From Mesobacillus campisalis (GTDB taxonomy: Bacteria; Bacillota; Bacilli; Bacillales; Cytobacillaceae), in contig NZ_LAYY01000019.1 of the NCBI RefSeq assembly GCF_000986785.1, positions 34,025 through 98,024 of the forward strand: 64,000 bases of DNA. The letters run 5' to 3'. Made by a program: the position numbers and the translations under genes. The notes beneath the pieces are model-generated. The model saw nothing but the letters and a program-made list of their open reading frames with translations. It had not been told where the DNA came from and did not search any database. Positions 57,131 through 64,000 of the stretch are shown in pieces. Numbering within the stretch: the stretch's first letter is position 1; every line of letters starts with the position of its first letter.

Positions 57131-57352
57131 TCCTGATTTCTGCCACCGCTTCTTATCAGCTGGGAAGACGGATAAAATGTTATCTGTGTTAAAAAGCCGG
57201 GTTTGGTTGCGGAGGAAGCAGTGTGCCCTTAACATCTTGCCTTCCAATTCAAGCGGAAGCACTTTTCTTTGCGTGATCTTGCTGCTGGCATCCAAGTATA
57301 TCAACTGAACCGGCTGCTTGGCCTCCAGTGCTCTTTTCAGGACTCCATTCAC
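57128..57352 (-). CDS. small WYL-domain-like protein
   Basis: A 74-aa protein resembling an isolated WYL-type fold: LKRALEAKQPVQLIYLD, ITQRKVLPLEL, MLRAHCFLRNQTRLFNTDNILSV. Usually WYL domains follow a helix-turn-helix; here none is present. GTG start at 57352 after AAGGAGG. Convergent with the TRAP operon. Confidence 0.75.
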   Translation of the reverse strand: MNGVLKRALEAKQPVQLIYLDASSKITQRKVLPLELEGKMLRAHCFLRNQTRLFNTDNILSVFPADKKRWQKSG

Positions 57353-57589
57353 TTTTCATTCCTCCTTTTACGTTTGCCCTTAAACTCATTATACCCGAAC
57401 ACCCGTTCCTTATTCAACAAAAAACAGAATATACGTTCCGTTTTTAACACTCCTTTATAGCTGAATAAACCAAAGGGGAGCTGGTTTAGGAATAGAATTT
57501 TAGAAATGAAATAAATTTAATAAAGGCTGTTGACTTTTGCATGAAAACATTATATATTTATATATGTCCTCACCGGGAAATATAAAAAT

Positions 57590-57662
57590 GATTCCGTAGC
57601 TCAGCCGGGAGAGCGCTACCTTGACAGGGTAGAGGTCGCTGGTTCGATCCCAGTCGGAATCA
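57590..57662 (+). tRNA. tRNA-Val(GAC)
   Basis: 73 nt with all arms: acceptor GATTCCG/CGGAATC, D stem GCTC/GAGC, anticodon stem CTACC/GGTAG with loop TTGACAG (anticodon GAC) and T loop TTCGATC. Discriminator A; no encoded CCA. The neighbouring integrase suggests its 3' end is the attachment site. Confidence 0.97.
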
Positions 57663-57671
57663 TCCTTACTG

Positions 57672-57720
57672 ATAAGCCTCGAGCCCTTGGTACACAAGGG
57701 GTTGAGGCTTATTTAGTTTT
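57672..57720. terminator. terminator after tRNA-Val and integrase
   Basis: ATAAGCCTCGAGCCCTTG pairs with CAAGGGGTTGAGGCTTAT, 18 bp with one mismatch, loop GTACA, followed by TTAGTTTT. It lies between the tRNA and the convergent integrase end. Confidence 0.85.
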
Positions 57721-57785
57721 GAAGAAGTCGGGTTGCAAACAGCAAGGTTCTCTTAAATTGCACAAATCCTGCACAAATTGATTTG

Positions 57786-58922
57786 CTAACTATTTAACAT
57801 TCTCTCCTCAAACTTATTAGCACTTTGTCTCTGCATTTCTACATTAACATGTGTATAAGTATCAAGAGTAACTTGTACACGAGAATGTCCTAATCTTTCC
57901 TGTACAATTTTTGGATTTTCACCCATTGCCATAAGAAAAGTGGCATGCAGGTGTCTTAAATCATGGTAAGATATCTTCGGGACATCTGCTTCCCCCATCA
58001 ACTTGTGAAACTGACGAAGTAAATTACCTGGATCAATAGGCTTTCCATCAATTGTACAATTAACTAGACCATGATCGAAATATGCTGTACCTAAACGTTC
58101 TTTTTGTTTATCTTGTCTTGATTTGTGTTCAAGTAACAGGTTTATTATGTAATTGGAGGTTGCGATTACACGATTAGAACTCTCAGTTTTAACGTCCTTA
58201 AAAATAATCCCATTACTTTTGGTTCTTGTTAGGCTGCGCTGAATATGAATCGTTCCTTCATTAAAGTCAATATCTTCCCATTTTAACCCAAGCATTTCTC
58301 CACGTCTTATTCCAGTAAATATGGTTGGTACATACTTACTTTCCTCATTTTTTTCCTTAACTTTGGCTATAAATCGTTTAGTTTCTTCTTCATTCCAAAG
58401 TCCTGTGATTCTTTTGTTTTTGACAGGTGGTGGTGAAGAATCAGTGACAGGATTAAATTTTACAAGCTTCCACTTTACAGCTTTTTTAAATGCTTGATTT
58501 AATAAGGAATGAATTATCTTAATTGAAGCCGGAGCGAGTCCATTGTCTAAACAATCTTCGTAAAATTCATCAATTTGAAACGTATTAATTTCACTGATCT
58601 TAAAACGTTCAAAATATGTCAAAATATGTTTGTCCATAAAGTGTTTTCTCGACTCCGCTGTAGTTACTTCGACTCCTCGTCGATACACTCTATCGAACCA
58701 TTTGTTCATAAAAATGGGGAAATCTTCCTTCGAAGGTTCGAAATATGAACCTTCCGACACCTGGTGTTGAATGCTTATCAAAGCCGCTTTTGCATCCTTT
58801 TTATTACGAAAACTTTGATATTTTTGTTTCCTTTCTCCTGTTTTAGGGTGCCTTCCAACATCAACACGAAAGTAGTAATTACCTGTTTTTTCATCTTTTT
58901 TAATAGGATCTTTTGTACTCAT
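57786..58922 (-). CDS. int: tyrosine recombinase/integrase
   Basis: A 378-aa phage-type integrase. The N-terminal arm-binding domain (residues about 10-60), a SAM-like core-binding domain (65-165) and the catalytic domain follow in order. Catalytic residues: Arg206 (TGIRRGE), His320 and Arg323 (HDLRH), His346 (RLGH) and Tyr356 (DTYTHV). AAAGGAG lies 8 nt before the ATG. Intact, so likely active. Confidence 0.96.
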   Translation of the reverse strand: MSTKDPIKKDEKTGNYYFRVDVGRHPKTGERKQKYQSFRNKKDAKAALISIQHQVSEGSYFEPSKEDFPIFMNKWFDRVYRRGVEVTTAESRKHFMDKHILTYFERFKISEINTFQIDEFYEDCLDNGLAPASIKIIHSLLNQAFKKAVKWKLVKFNPVTDSSPPPVKNKRITGLWNEEETKRFIAKVKEKNEESKYVPTIFTGIRRGEMLGLKWEDIDFNEGTIHIQRSLTRTKSNGIIFKDVKTESSNRVIATSNYIINLLLEHKSRQDKQKERLGTAYFDHGLVNCTIDGKPIDPGNLLRQFHKLMGEADVPKISYHDLRHLHATFLMAMGENPKIVQERLGHSRVQVTLDTYTHVNVEMQRQSANKFEERMLNS

Positions 58923-59020
58923 AATACCTACTCCTTTTTATAGGTTGTAAGTATGTGGTCAACAATCATTATTGACACATACTGAATTAAAAATTCTAAT
59001 CACTTTGTTAATATCGAAAA

Positions 59021-59054
59021 AGCACGCAAAAATCACAAGTGATTTTTGCGTGCT
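59021..59054. repeat. perfect 34-bp inverted repeat upstream of int
   Basis: The 16-bp arms 59021-59036 (AGCACGCAAAAATCAC) and 59039-59054 are exactly complementary with a 2-nt AA centre. On the minus strand it runs into TTTTTCG, so it can end transcription heading for int. The 596-bp gap 58923-59518 otherwise shows no supported gene. Confidence 0.85.
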
Positions 59055-59518
59055 TCGCAAATAAAAGATTTTCATCTTGTTTTTATTATAAAAAAGGCAA
59101 AATAAAATGGCTATTAGAAGGGAAGGAATTTTAGTATAGAGGTTATTATGATAATTCAATAATTTATTTTTAAAACCCTTTATAGGGAAAAACAAGTCAC
59201 TTATAATTCAGAGGAGCAAAGATATAGGGGCTATGGGCTAATATGTCAAGCCGATGTGCTGAATTTCAAAGGTCTACTTAAATGAGGGTAAACTCACAAA
59301 CATCTGGGGTTGCCACACACAATCAATACATGTAGGATGTGTCGCCTAACTGATTTTTTAAGGAGGCGATAACCTTCAATGAAGCTGCGCTTCTCGTGTA
59401 TCCTATAAAGGATTAATAAAATTGTATTTGATGGGAGCAGTTGCGTCTGAAATTAAATGGGGTTTATAAATGTGACTCGGTTATAGTTGGTTTCAAATAG
59501 TGAAGTTGAGGTGAAAAC

Positions 59519-59881
59519 ATGGATTTAGAATTTGAAAAATACTTTCAACAAAAGCTAAAGGAAGAGCAAGAAGTTCTTAAAAATCTACCTTATACAAAAC
59601 AGCAATTACAAGAAATATATCGCCAAACTTATGAATATGAAAAAACAGTTCCTCATTTAGAATTAAAAATGGAATCTCAACTACTTGATTATGAAATAGT
59701 GAAATACTACGTTCCTCAAAAGTGGGAGATGCCACGTGAAGAAGGTAAGTTGCTGTATTCGGACAAAGAGTTGCAACGTGTTTTAAAGCTACTCGTTTTT
59801 AACCTCGGCATTAAAAAGTCTCTCGACGTTATTCCTCGTGGAATGATTGAACAATATCTTAAAAAGAACCACGAACGATAA
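59519..59881 (+). CDS. 120-aa charged helical protein, unknown
   Basis: A soluble, Lys/Glu-rich protein (MDLEFEKYFQQKLKEEQEVLK at the start, IPRGMIEQYLKKNHER at the end), probably helical. GAGGTGAAAAC precedes the ATG. Divergent from int. No family recognised. It is followed by the first copy of the cassette-like repeat. Confidence 0.65.
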   Translation: MDLEFEKYFQQKLKEEQEVLKNLPYTKQQLQEIYRQTYEYEKTVPHLELKMESQLLDYEIVKYYVPQKWEMPREEGKLLYSDKELQRVLKLLVFNLGIKKSLDVIPRGMIEQYLKKNHER

Positions 59882-59930
59882 AAATTTTGTATTCTTTGGG
59901 AACGTAAAATCGAGTTTTAAATTTTTGACT

Positions 59931-60012
59931 CAATAAACGGGTGCGTTGATCCACTAACATTAACGCTTTTTTTCTGAAATCACCTTTTTAAACAAACCGG
60001 GCAGTTTAATTG
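59931..60012 (+). repeat. cassette-like repeat, copy 1 (diverged)
   Basis: GGTGCGTTGATCC, a small stem GCGTT/AACGC with T7, then AAACAAACCGGGCAGTTTA. Related to copies 2 and 3 but missing the GAATTCGTTATT middle. It follows one small gene and precedes a ribosome site with a short ORF. Confidence 0.75.
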
Positions 60013-60031
60013 AGGATAGGAGAGTACAAAA

Positions 60032-60097
60032 ATGAAAAAGAAAATGAACAATTTATTCTTACTTTTAACGGTTACCTTTGTGGTTCAATACAATTAA
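60032..60097 (+). pseudogene. 21-codon remnant with signal-like sequence
   Basis: GGATAGGAG then an ATG opens MKKKMNNLFLLLTVTFVVQYN and stops. It reads like the start of an exported protein cut short. The 160 bp after it, up to the GIY-YIG gene, carries no open frame of note. Confidence 0.45.
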
Positions 60098-60259
60098 GCA
60101 ATTGTGTGTGGAATTAGAGGGGAAGAAAGAAGAGATTTGAGAACCAGGAGCGTGTTAATTCAGAGGTGTGATAAAGTTCTTGGTTATCCAAATGAGAGGA
60201 CAGTTCGTATGGTAAGATGTAGGTGTATAAGGATGCTTTAAACTGAGGGAGGTGTAGGT

Positions 60260-62095
60260 ATGAAAAGTATTAGTGATGTTAAAAGCATTATTAGTCAATT
60301 AATACAAGAGCACTCCTGTAGAGAAATTACACCAGAGACAAAGTATAATGTGTCAGGAATATATATGATTTATATAAACAATTTCCATTCAGATAAAATA
60401 GTTCCTATTTATATAGGACAGTCTAAAGATGTGCAGAAGCGGTGTAAGGTTCATCTTAATGAGATTCTCGCTTTGAATAGACTTTCGTATAATAATTACT
60501 ATAACTATTTCTTTTCAAAGTCAAACTCGTTTTATGAAGGCCGTTTTAAATCCTGTAAAATTTTTAAGTTTATGATAGAGAACAATTGCACCCTTCGGGA
60601 TGTCCGTATGGTGTTATTGGAACATGTCGAGATACAAGATTTAGATATGAAGGAACAGGAATACATAAAGAGATTAAATGCCTCTTATTACGGATTTAAT
60701 CAATTGAACTCCTTTCTTGCTTATTTCAAGCTGCGCCGGGAAATCGCACCAGTAAGTGAAGCAGAAGACTTTCTAAGTATAGTCCAGGAGGATATAGAGG
60801 GAATCTATTCTTATTATGATTATGGATTTACTCGCTTCAATTTTGAGCATTCATTTCCGAAAAACATTACGTTCTTATTAGAATTGAACGAACAGTTAGG
60901 TGATACAACTCTTTTTAAAGAAATTAAATCTGAGGTTGATCGATTAATAAGGCATTATAAACTTGACCATAAGATAAACGAGATTCAAAAAAAAGAGAAA
61001 GTTTGGACCCCGTTACATCATCAATACCTTGAAGCCAGAGATGAATATCACCAAGCATTTGCGGTTCTAAGAGATCAAGTGAGGGTGAAATTTAAAGAGC
61101 TGAGTTTCTATAGTGAAAATGCTTTTAAGAGTTTCCTGTCCAGTATCATTAAGGATGAAAAAGAGATACATAAGAATGACTTTTTAAAGTATCTGGCCTC
61201 TAAACAGTGCGAGTTAGATTTTTATAGCCTGTTTGGTGAGCAGATAGCGGTGGTGAATGAAAAATTAGCAGAAAAGAAAAAGAGAGATACGCTTAGTGAT
61301 GAGGCATTAGATTCGCTGGATGAAAAAAGAGTGGAATACCAGCACGATAGATATAAAATGATTTTCCCTTCAATCCAATTTGAGCCGTTTTCTCTGGGAG
61401 ATAGAGTAAGGAACCACCCATTGGAAATTGAGAAAGAGACAAATGCCTGTTACATCCGACTGTTTATCTCAAACAATGGAAGGAGTAGAGGAGAATACCG
61501 AAAGGATCCATTCATCATTCGGTTTGATTATTGTTACCTGGACGGTCAAGGCAGAAGGTTTGAAAAACAGTACTACATCGAAAATGAAACGACAATCAAC
61601 GCTGTATCGGGTATCAAATATATCGAGAAGGATTTTAATAAACCCTTTGTTTTTAATCCGGAAAGGTTTTCTCTCACTGCCGTAATAGAAAGTGAAATCG
61701 ATAACTCTTTTGTATCTGTCTTGGCTGAATATAAGGAAGGTATTAATGATTTCACACTGAAAGACAAAGAGTTGGTTCAGTTAGAGGTAGTATTTGAGGA
61801 ACTGCAGCAATTAGTGGATGATGAAACAGTTTATTACCTGGCTAATACTGAATCGTATCGATGCTTAGAAAGAAGTCTTATCAATGAAGATTTACATCGT
61901 CACCCAATTGCAGAGAAGCTACTTAAAGTCGGGAAAAGGAGAAAAGGTTCTAAATTAAAAGCTAATAATGGTTCTGAGAAATTAAAGAAAACAGAAAAAG
62001 TGAAAGTGGATTCTAAAATAAAGAGAGCAGAAGCTTTTAGAGAAAAGGTGTTAGCAAAGTCTAATAACACCATTGAAGTTTTAAAATATGTTTAA
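60260..62095 (+). CDS. 611-aa protein with N-terminal GIY-YIG nuclease domain
   Basis: The GIY-YIG domain spans about residues 30-150: Gly33-Ile34-Tyr35, Tyr51-Ile52-Gly53, the catalytic-type Arg61 (QKRCKVHL) and a Glu at 132 (KEQEYIKRLN). Residues 160-611 match no family I know; they include a helical stretch (250-290) and a Lys-rich tail. GAGGGAGGTG precedes the ATG. It overlaps a 39-aa zinc ribbon by 8 nt, and a terminator follows a third small ORF. A role in defence or element transfer is possible, not shown. Confidence 0.8.
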   Translation: MKSISDVKSIISQLIQEHSCREITPETKYNVSGIYMIYINNFHSDKIVPIYIGQSKDVQKRCKVHLNEILALNRLSYNNYYNYFFSKSNSFYEGRFKSCKIFKFMIENNCTLRDVRMVLLEHVEIQDLDMKEQEYIKRLNASYYGFNQLNSFLAYFKLRREIAPVSEAEDFLSIVQEDIEGIYSYYDYGFTRFNFEHSFPKNITFLLELNEQLGDTTLFKEIKSEVDRLIRHYKLDHKINEIQKKEKVWTPLHHQYLEARDEYHQAFAVLRDQVRVKFKELSFYSENAFKSFLSSIIKDEKEIHKNDFLKYLASKQCELDFYSLFGEQIAVVNEKLAEKKKRDTLSDEALDSLDEKRVEYQHDRYKMIFPSIQFEPFSLGDRVRNHPLEIEKETNACYIRLFISNNGRSRGEYRKDPFIIRFDYCYLDGQGRRFEKQYYIENETTINAVSGIKYIEKDFNKPFVFNPERFSLTAVIESEIDNSFVSVLAEYKEGINDFTLKDKELVQLEVVFEELQQLVDDETVYYLANTESYRCLERSLINEDLHRHPIAEKLLKVGKRRKGSKLKANNGSEKLKKTEKVKVDSKIKRAEAFREKVLAKSNNTIEVLKYV

Positions 62096-62207
62096 AGAGA
62101 AAGTAACCGCTGAATGTAAGGATTGCGGCTATATCTGGAAAATCCGTGGCGATCATTTGCTTGCCCGGCTTTCCTGCCCTGAATGCAGAAGAACTAAAAA
62201 GAGGTAA
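62088..62207 (+). CDS. 39-aa zinc-ribbon peptide overlapping the GIY-YIG gene
   Basis: MFKEKVTAECKDCGYIW, then a 16-residue link, LSCPECRRTKKR. Two CxxC knuckles make a complete zinc ribbon. The ATG lies inside the end of the GIY-YIG gene (8-nt overlap), pointing to coupled translation. Its codons are richer in G and C than those upstream. Confidence 0.7.
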   Translation: MFKEKVTAECKDCGYIWKIRGDHLLARLSCPECRRTKKR

Positions 62208-62212
62208 AAACT

Positions 62213-62332
62213 ATGTTTGTAACTACGCCCGCTCCAGGTTACCTTGTTGCCCACTCCCTCTTTTTAGAACATTATTCTATCAAGGTTCAAGGAAACGGTA
62301 TTATAAATTTAAAATACAATAAAGGACTGTAA
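62213..62332 (+). CDS. 39-aa ORF after the zinc ribbon, unknown
   Basis: AAGAGGT is 6 nt before the ATG; the peptide starts MFVTTPAPGYLVAHSLF. It starts 6 nt after the zinc ribbon and ends just before a terminator, so it may be the third gene of a small operon. No similarity recognised. Confidence 0.5.
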   Translation: MFVTTPAPGYLVAHSLFLEHYSIKVQGNGIINLKYNKGL

Positions 62333-62335
62333 ATC

Positions 62336-62366
62336 AAAAAGAGACTGGGTTATCCAGTCTCTTTTG
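62336..62366 (+). terminator. terminator of the GIY-YIG module
   Basis: AAAAGAGACTGG pairs with CCAGTCTCTTTT around GTTAT, then GGTTTATT. Confidence 0.88.
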
Positions 62367-62518
62367 GTTTATTAAATATAGTAAAAGCGTTTATGCCCCT
62401 TGTGTCATCGTTACAACAACGTTATATAGAATAGGGAATATAAACAGGTGAACAAGGGATTTGGATTTTTGTGGTAAAGTGGATAGAAAGGCGTGGTTAA
62501 GAAACGAGGTGAGAAGAA

Positions 62519-62921
62519 GTGGAAGTGAGCGACTATTTTCCGTTGATACCGTTATTAGTTGTGGTTGCAATTATTCTTCACAAATCAAAAGCGTTTTCTA
62601 ATATTGTTAAATATATTGGTTATGGGTACTTCATCGTACTAACGGTGGTATTCATCATAGTAAGAGAGAGAATTAGTTTTCTTTATGAACATCCTCCTAT
62701 CCCTGATATTTATTGGGAGAAAAATTCAGATTGGTGATTTTGGATTGTTATTGTATTTAGTGCCAACAGCAATCTTATTTCTAATCCTATGCTTTTCTTG
62801 GTTCAAAAGAGAGAAAGACTTAAAAGGAAAAACTCTTATGTTTGTTTTCTTTTTAGTTGGATTAGCTTTCCTTTTTGCCTATGATTTCTTTTATAGTATG
62901 ACTTTGGGATATAGTCCGTAA
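62519..62921 (+). pseudogene. four-segment membrane protein split by a frameshift
   Basis: Frame 1 (GTG 62519, after GAGGTG) gives two membrane segments and ends after YWEKNSDW. An overlapping frame carries on with two more segments (FGLLLYLVPTAILFLILCF and LMFVFFLVGLAFLFAYDFF) to 62921. Removing one A from the run 62720-62724 joins them (YWEKIQIGDFGLL) into about 133 aa. It is a broken gene, a read error or, less likely, two overlapping genes. Family unknown. Confidence 0.65.
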
Positions 62922-62937
62922 AATAATCTTCCTCAAC

Positions 62938-63017
62938 TAACAAGGGCTTTGATCCTAGAAGGATTAAGGTACCTTTTTGTTGAATTCGTTATTGAACAAA
63001 CGGGGCAGGTTAGCTTA
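62938..63017 (+). repeat. cassette-like repeat, copy 2
   Basis: TTTGATCC, AGAAGGATT stem, TTTTTGTTGAATTCGTTATT and AACAAACGGGGCAG in order. About 80% like copy 3. It lies between the membrane pseudogene and the SnoaL-like gene. Confidence 0.85.
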
Positions 63018-63073
63018 AGAAGGATAGCAGCAATAAATGGAGAATACATATGAATTAATTAAGGGGTGATATT

Positions 63074-63463
63074 ATGGAACACGAGTTAAAGGAATTTATT
63101 AAAAAGTGTGATATCGCAATAAAACAAGAAGATTTTGATACGCTAATGAATTACTATACGGATGATGCAATCTTGGTTGTGAAACCAGGTATGATTGCAC
63201 GAGGCAAAGAGGAAATTAAAACAGCGTTTATTAAAATTGCAAAGTATTTCAATAACACTCTTATCCCAACACAAGGGGAAATGATTGTTTTGGAAGCTGG
63301 AGACACAGCTCTAGTTTTATCCCAAACCTTTCTTGAAGCCAATAAAAATGACAATGAATTTTCAATGGATAGACGAGCAACATATGTGTTTAAAAAAACT
63401 CCACAAGGTCATTGGCTTTGTTCAATAGACAACTCATATGGAACGGATTTAATCAGTAAATAA
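63074..63463 (+). CDS. SnoaL-like/NTF2-fold protein
   Basis: A 129-aa protein with the cone-shaped NTF2-like pattern: [21 protein letters not shown] near the start, then [13 protein letters not shown], and [22 protein letters not shown] at the end (pieces). Similar to YybH-type proteins of Bacillus. AAGGGGTGAT precedes the ATG. Activity unknown. It lies between copies 2 and 3 of the repeat. Confidence 0.82.
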   Translation: MEHELKEFIKKCDIAIKQEDFDTLMNYYTDDAILVVKPGMIARGKEEIKTAFIKIAKYFNNTLIPTQGEMIVLEAGDTALVLSQTFLEANKNDNEFSMDRRATYVFKKTPQGHWLCSIDNSYGTDLISK

Positions 63464-63494
63464 TCAACAATAGTTTCTGAATCATTGTACTTAA

Positions 63495-63577
63495 TCAAAC
63501 TGGTGCGTTGATCCAAGAAGGATTTCCGCACTTTTTTGTTGAATTCGTTATTAACAAACGGGGCAGTTTAGTTTAAT
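63495..63577 (+). repeat. cassette-like repeat, copy 3
   Basis: GTGCG-TTGATCC / GGATTTC-CGCAC forms a terminator stem, followed by TTTTTT, GTTGAATTCGTTATT and AACAAACGGGGCAG. After it AGGAGG precedes GTG AAG TAA, a dead start. Confidence 0.87.
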
Positions 63578-63643
63578 AAGCAAGTCGTAAACGGGTAGTA
63601 GGAGGCAAATACTGTGAAGTAACACAAACTTTGTGGAGTGAAT

Positions 63644-64000
63644 TTATTTTTCAAATATCCCTATAAAATTTTTTCTGTAACAGAACAACATAAAACCATG
63701 CAAGATGACAAGTAAAATAGCTAACATGAGTAAAGAATGGTCGAGGAATATATGAAGTAAAAGAATGTTGACGATAATTGGCGACAAAATTGAAAGGGCT
63801 AGCGGGACAAACCGATTAATTAATAGTAATAAACCACAAATAACCTCTAATGATTTTTCAAAGATAAGTAGATATTGAAACTCAAATAATGCCATTGCTT
63901 CAGGACTTGTTGCAATAAAGGGTTCTAAATTTAAAATTACAAAATAACCATTTATACCTGCAATTAGGAATATTAAACCTAAAGAAATCCTAGAGAAAGC
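63644..64000 (-). CDS. DoxX-like membrane protein, 5' end outside the window
   Basis: The minus-strand frame stays open to the window edge, giving at least 118 residues. The pattern fits DoxX-like proteins: ISLGLIFLIAGINGYFV, EVICGLLLLINRFVPLAL and ILSPIIVNILLLHIFLDH, four membrane segments. The ATG at 63895 is internal to this longer frame. Function in the family is uncertain. Confidence 0.82.
   Translation of the reverse strand, partial: AFSRISLGLIFLIAGINGYFVILNLEPFIATSPEAMALFEFQYLLIFEKSLEVICGLLLLINRFVPLALSILSPIIVNILLLHIFLDHSLLMLAILLVILHGFMLFCYRKNFIGIFEK

Larger units (their letters stand above)
57663..64000. mobile_element. left part of an integrated element at tRNA-Val
   Basis: A tyrosine integrase gene begins 124 bp from the tRNA 3' end. 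The DNA beyond is AT-richer, lacks B. subtilis synteny and carries unrecognised genes and repeated units. No second copy of the tRNA 3' end is seen up to base 64000, so the other end lies outside. No phage structural, conjugation or replication gene is visible, so the type of element is open. Confidence 0.7.

Noticed and set aside
58959..59195. 78-aa minus-strand ORF upstream of int
   Set aside because: It needs a TTG start without a ribosome site and runs across the 34-bp palindrome.
59381..59410. Nine-codon ORF after AAGGAGG (ATG 59381)
   Set aside because: Spacing to the ATG is 12 nt and the peptide is too short; nothing else supports it.

Overview
The window reads as a chromosomal segment of a spore-forming, low-to-moderate GC Gram-positive of the family Bacillaceae. 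From 0.2 to 53.2 kb the gene order follows, with gaps and insertions, the Bacillus subtilis order med - fabHF - yjaZ - app - yjbA - trpS - opp - yjbC - spx - mecA - coiA - pepF - yjbHIKLMNO - yjbQ - fabI - cot genes - yjcA - spoVIF - yjcDFGH. Shine-Dalgarno sites are strong, many starts are GTG or TTG, and rho-independent terminators are frequent. Genus cannot be fixed from sequence reading alone.

Layout. 0.2-5.2 kb: med lipoprotein, convergent small gene, FapR-site fabH-fabF, first array of a 52-nt palindromic repeat, yjaZ with a disrupted start. 5.3-11.1 kb: App oligopeptide ABC operon (appDFABC). 11.2-13.7 kb: yjbA, T-box-controlled trpS, a small membrane protein. 13.9-19.8 kb: Opp operon (oppABCDF) with a terminator between oppA and oppB. 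20-28.3 kb: yjbC, spx, mecA, coiA, pepF, spxH and yjbI. This block puts the stress regulator Spx beside its ClpXP adaptor SpxH and the ClpC adaptor MecA. A second 52-nt repeat array follows pepF. 28.4-36.3 kb: yjbK, yjbL, the alarmone synthetase sasB, NAD kinase, a pseudouridine synthase, mgtE, a CPA2 antiporter and fabI with its own FapR site. 36.3-42.1 kb: a long-hairpin repeat, then sporulation genes: small coat-region genes, a CotY/CotZ-type protein, CotO, YjcA, a 39-aa basic protein, a YhcN/YlaJ lipoprotein, spoVAC-spoVAD-spoVAEb and a YjcZ-type peptide. 42.2-48.5 kb: an acyl-CoA catabolic cluster (acyl-CoA ligase, TetR regulator, APH-like kinase, SDR, enoyl-CoA hydratase, quinone oxidoreductase) with two matching 18-bp TetR-type operators. 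48.6-53.2 kb: spoVIF, UvrD-like yjcD, yjcF, yjcG, yjcH. 53.4-57.4 kb: TAXI-type TRAP transporter with a DUF1850 protein, then a WYL-domain gene.

From 57.6 kb the character changes. A tRNA-Val(GAC) gene is followed by a tyrosine integrase and by AT-rich DNA with unrecognised genes, which I read as the left end of an integrated element running off the window. Inside it are a 611-aa GIY-YIG protein overlapping a 39-aa zinc ribbon and followed by another 39-aa ORF, a perfect 34-bp palindrome, a frameshifted membrane gene, a SnoaL-like gene, a partial DoxX-like gene, and three copies of a ~80-bp terminator-plus-conserved-tail repeat lying between small genes like cassette boundaries.

The least explained items are the 52-nt palindrome arrays, the cassette-like repeat with its small genes, and the GIY-YIG/zinc-ribbon module. 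None can be confirmed as new without database searches.
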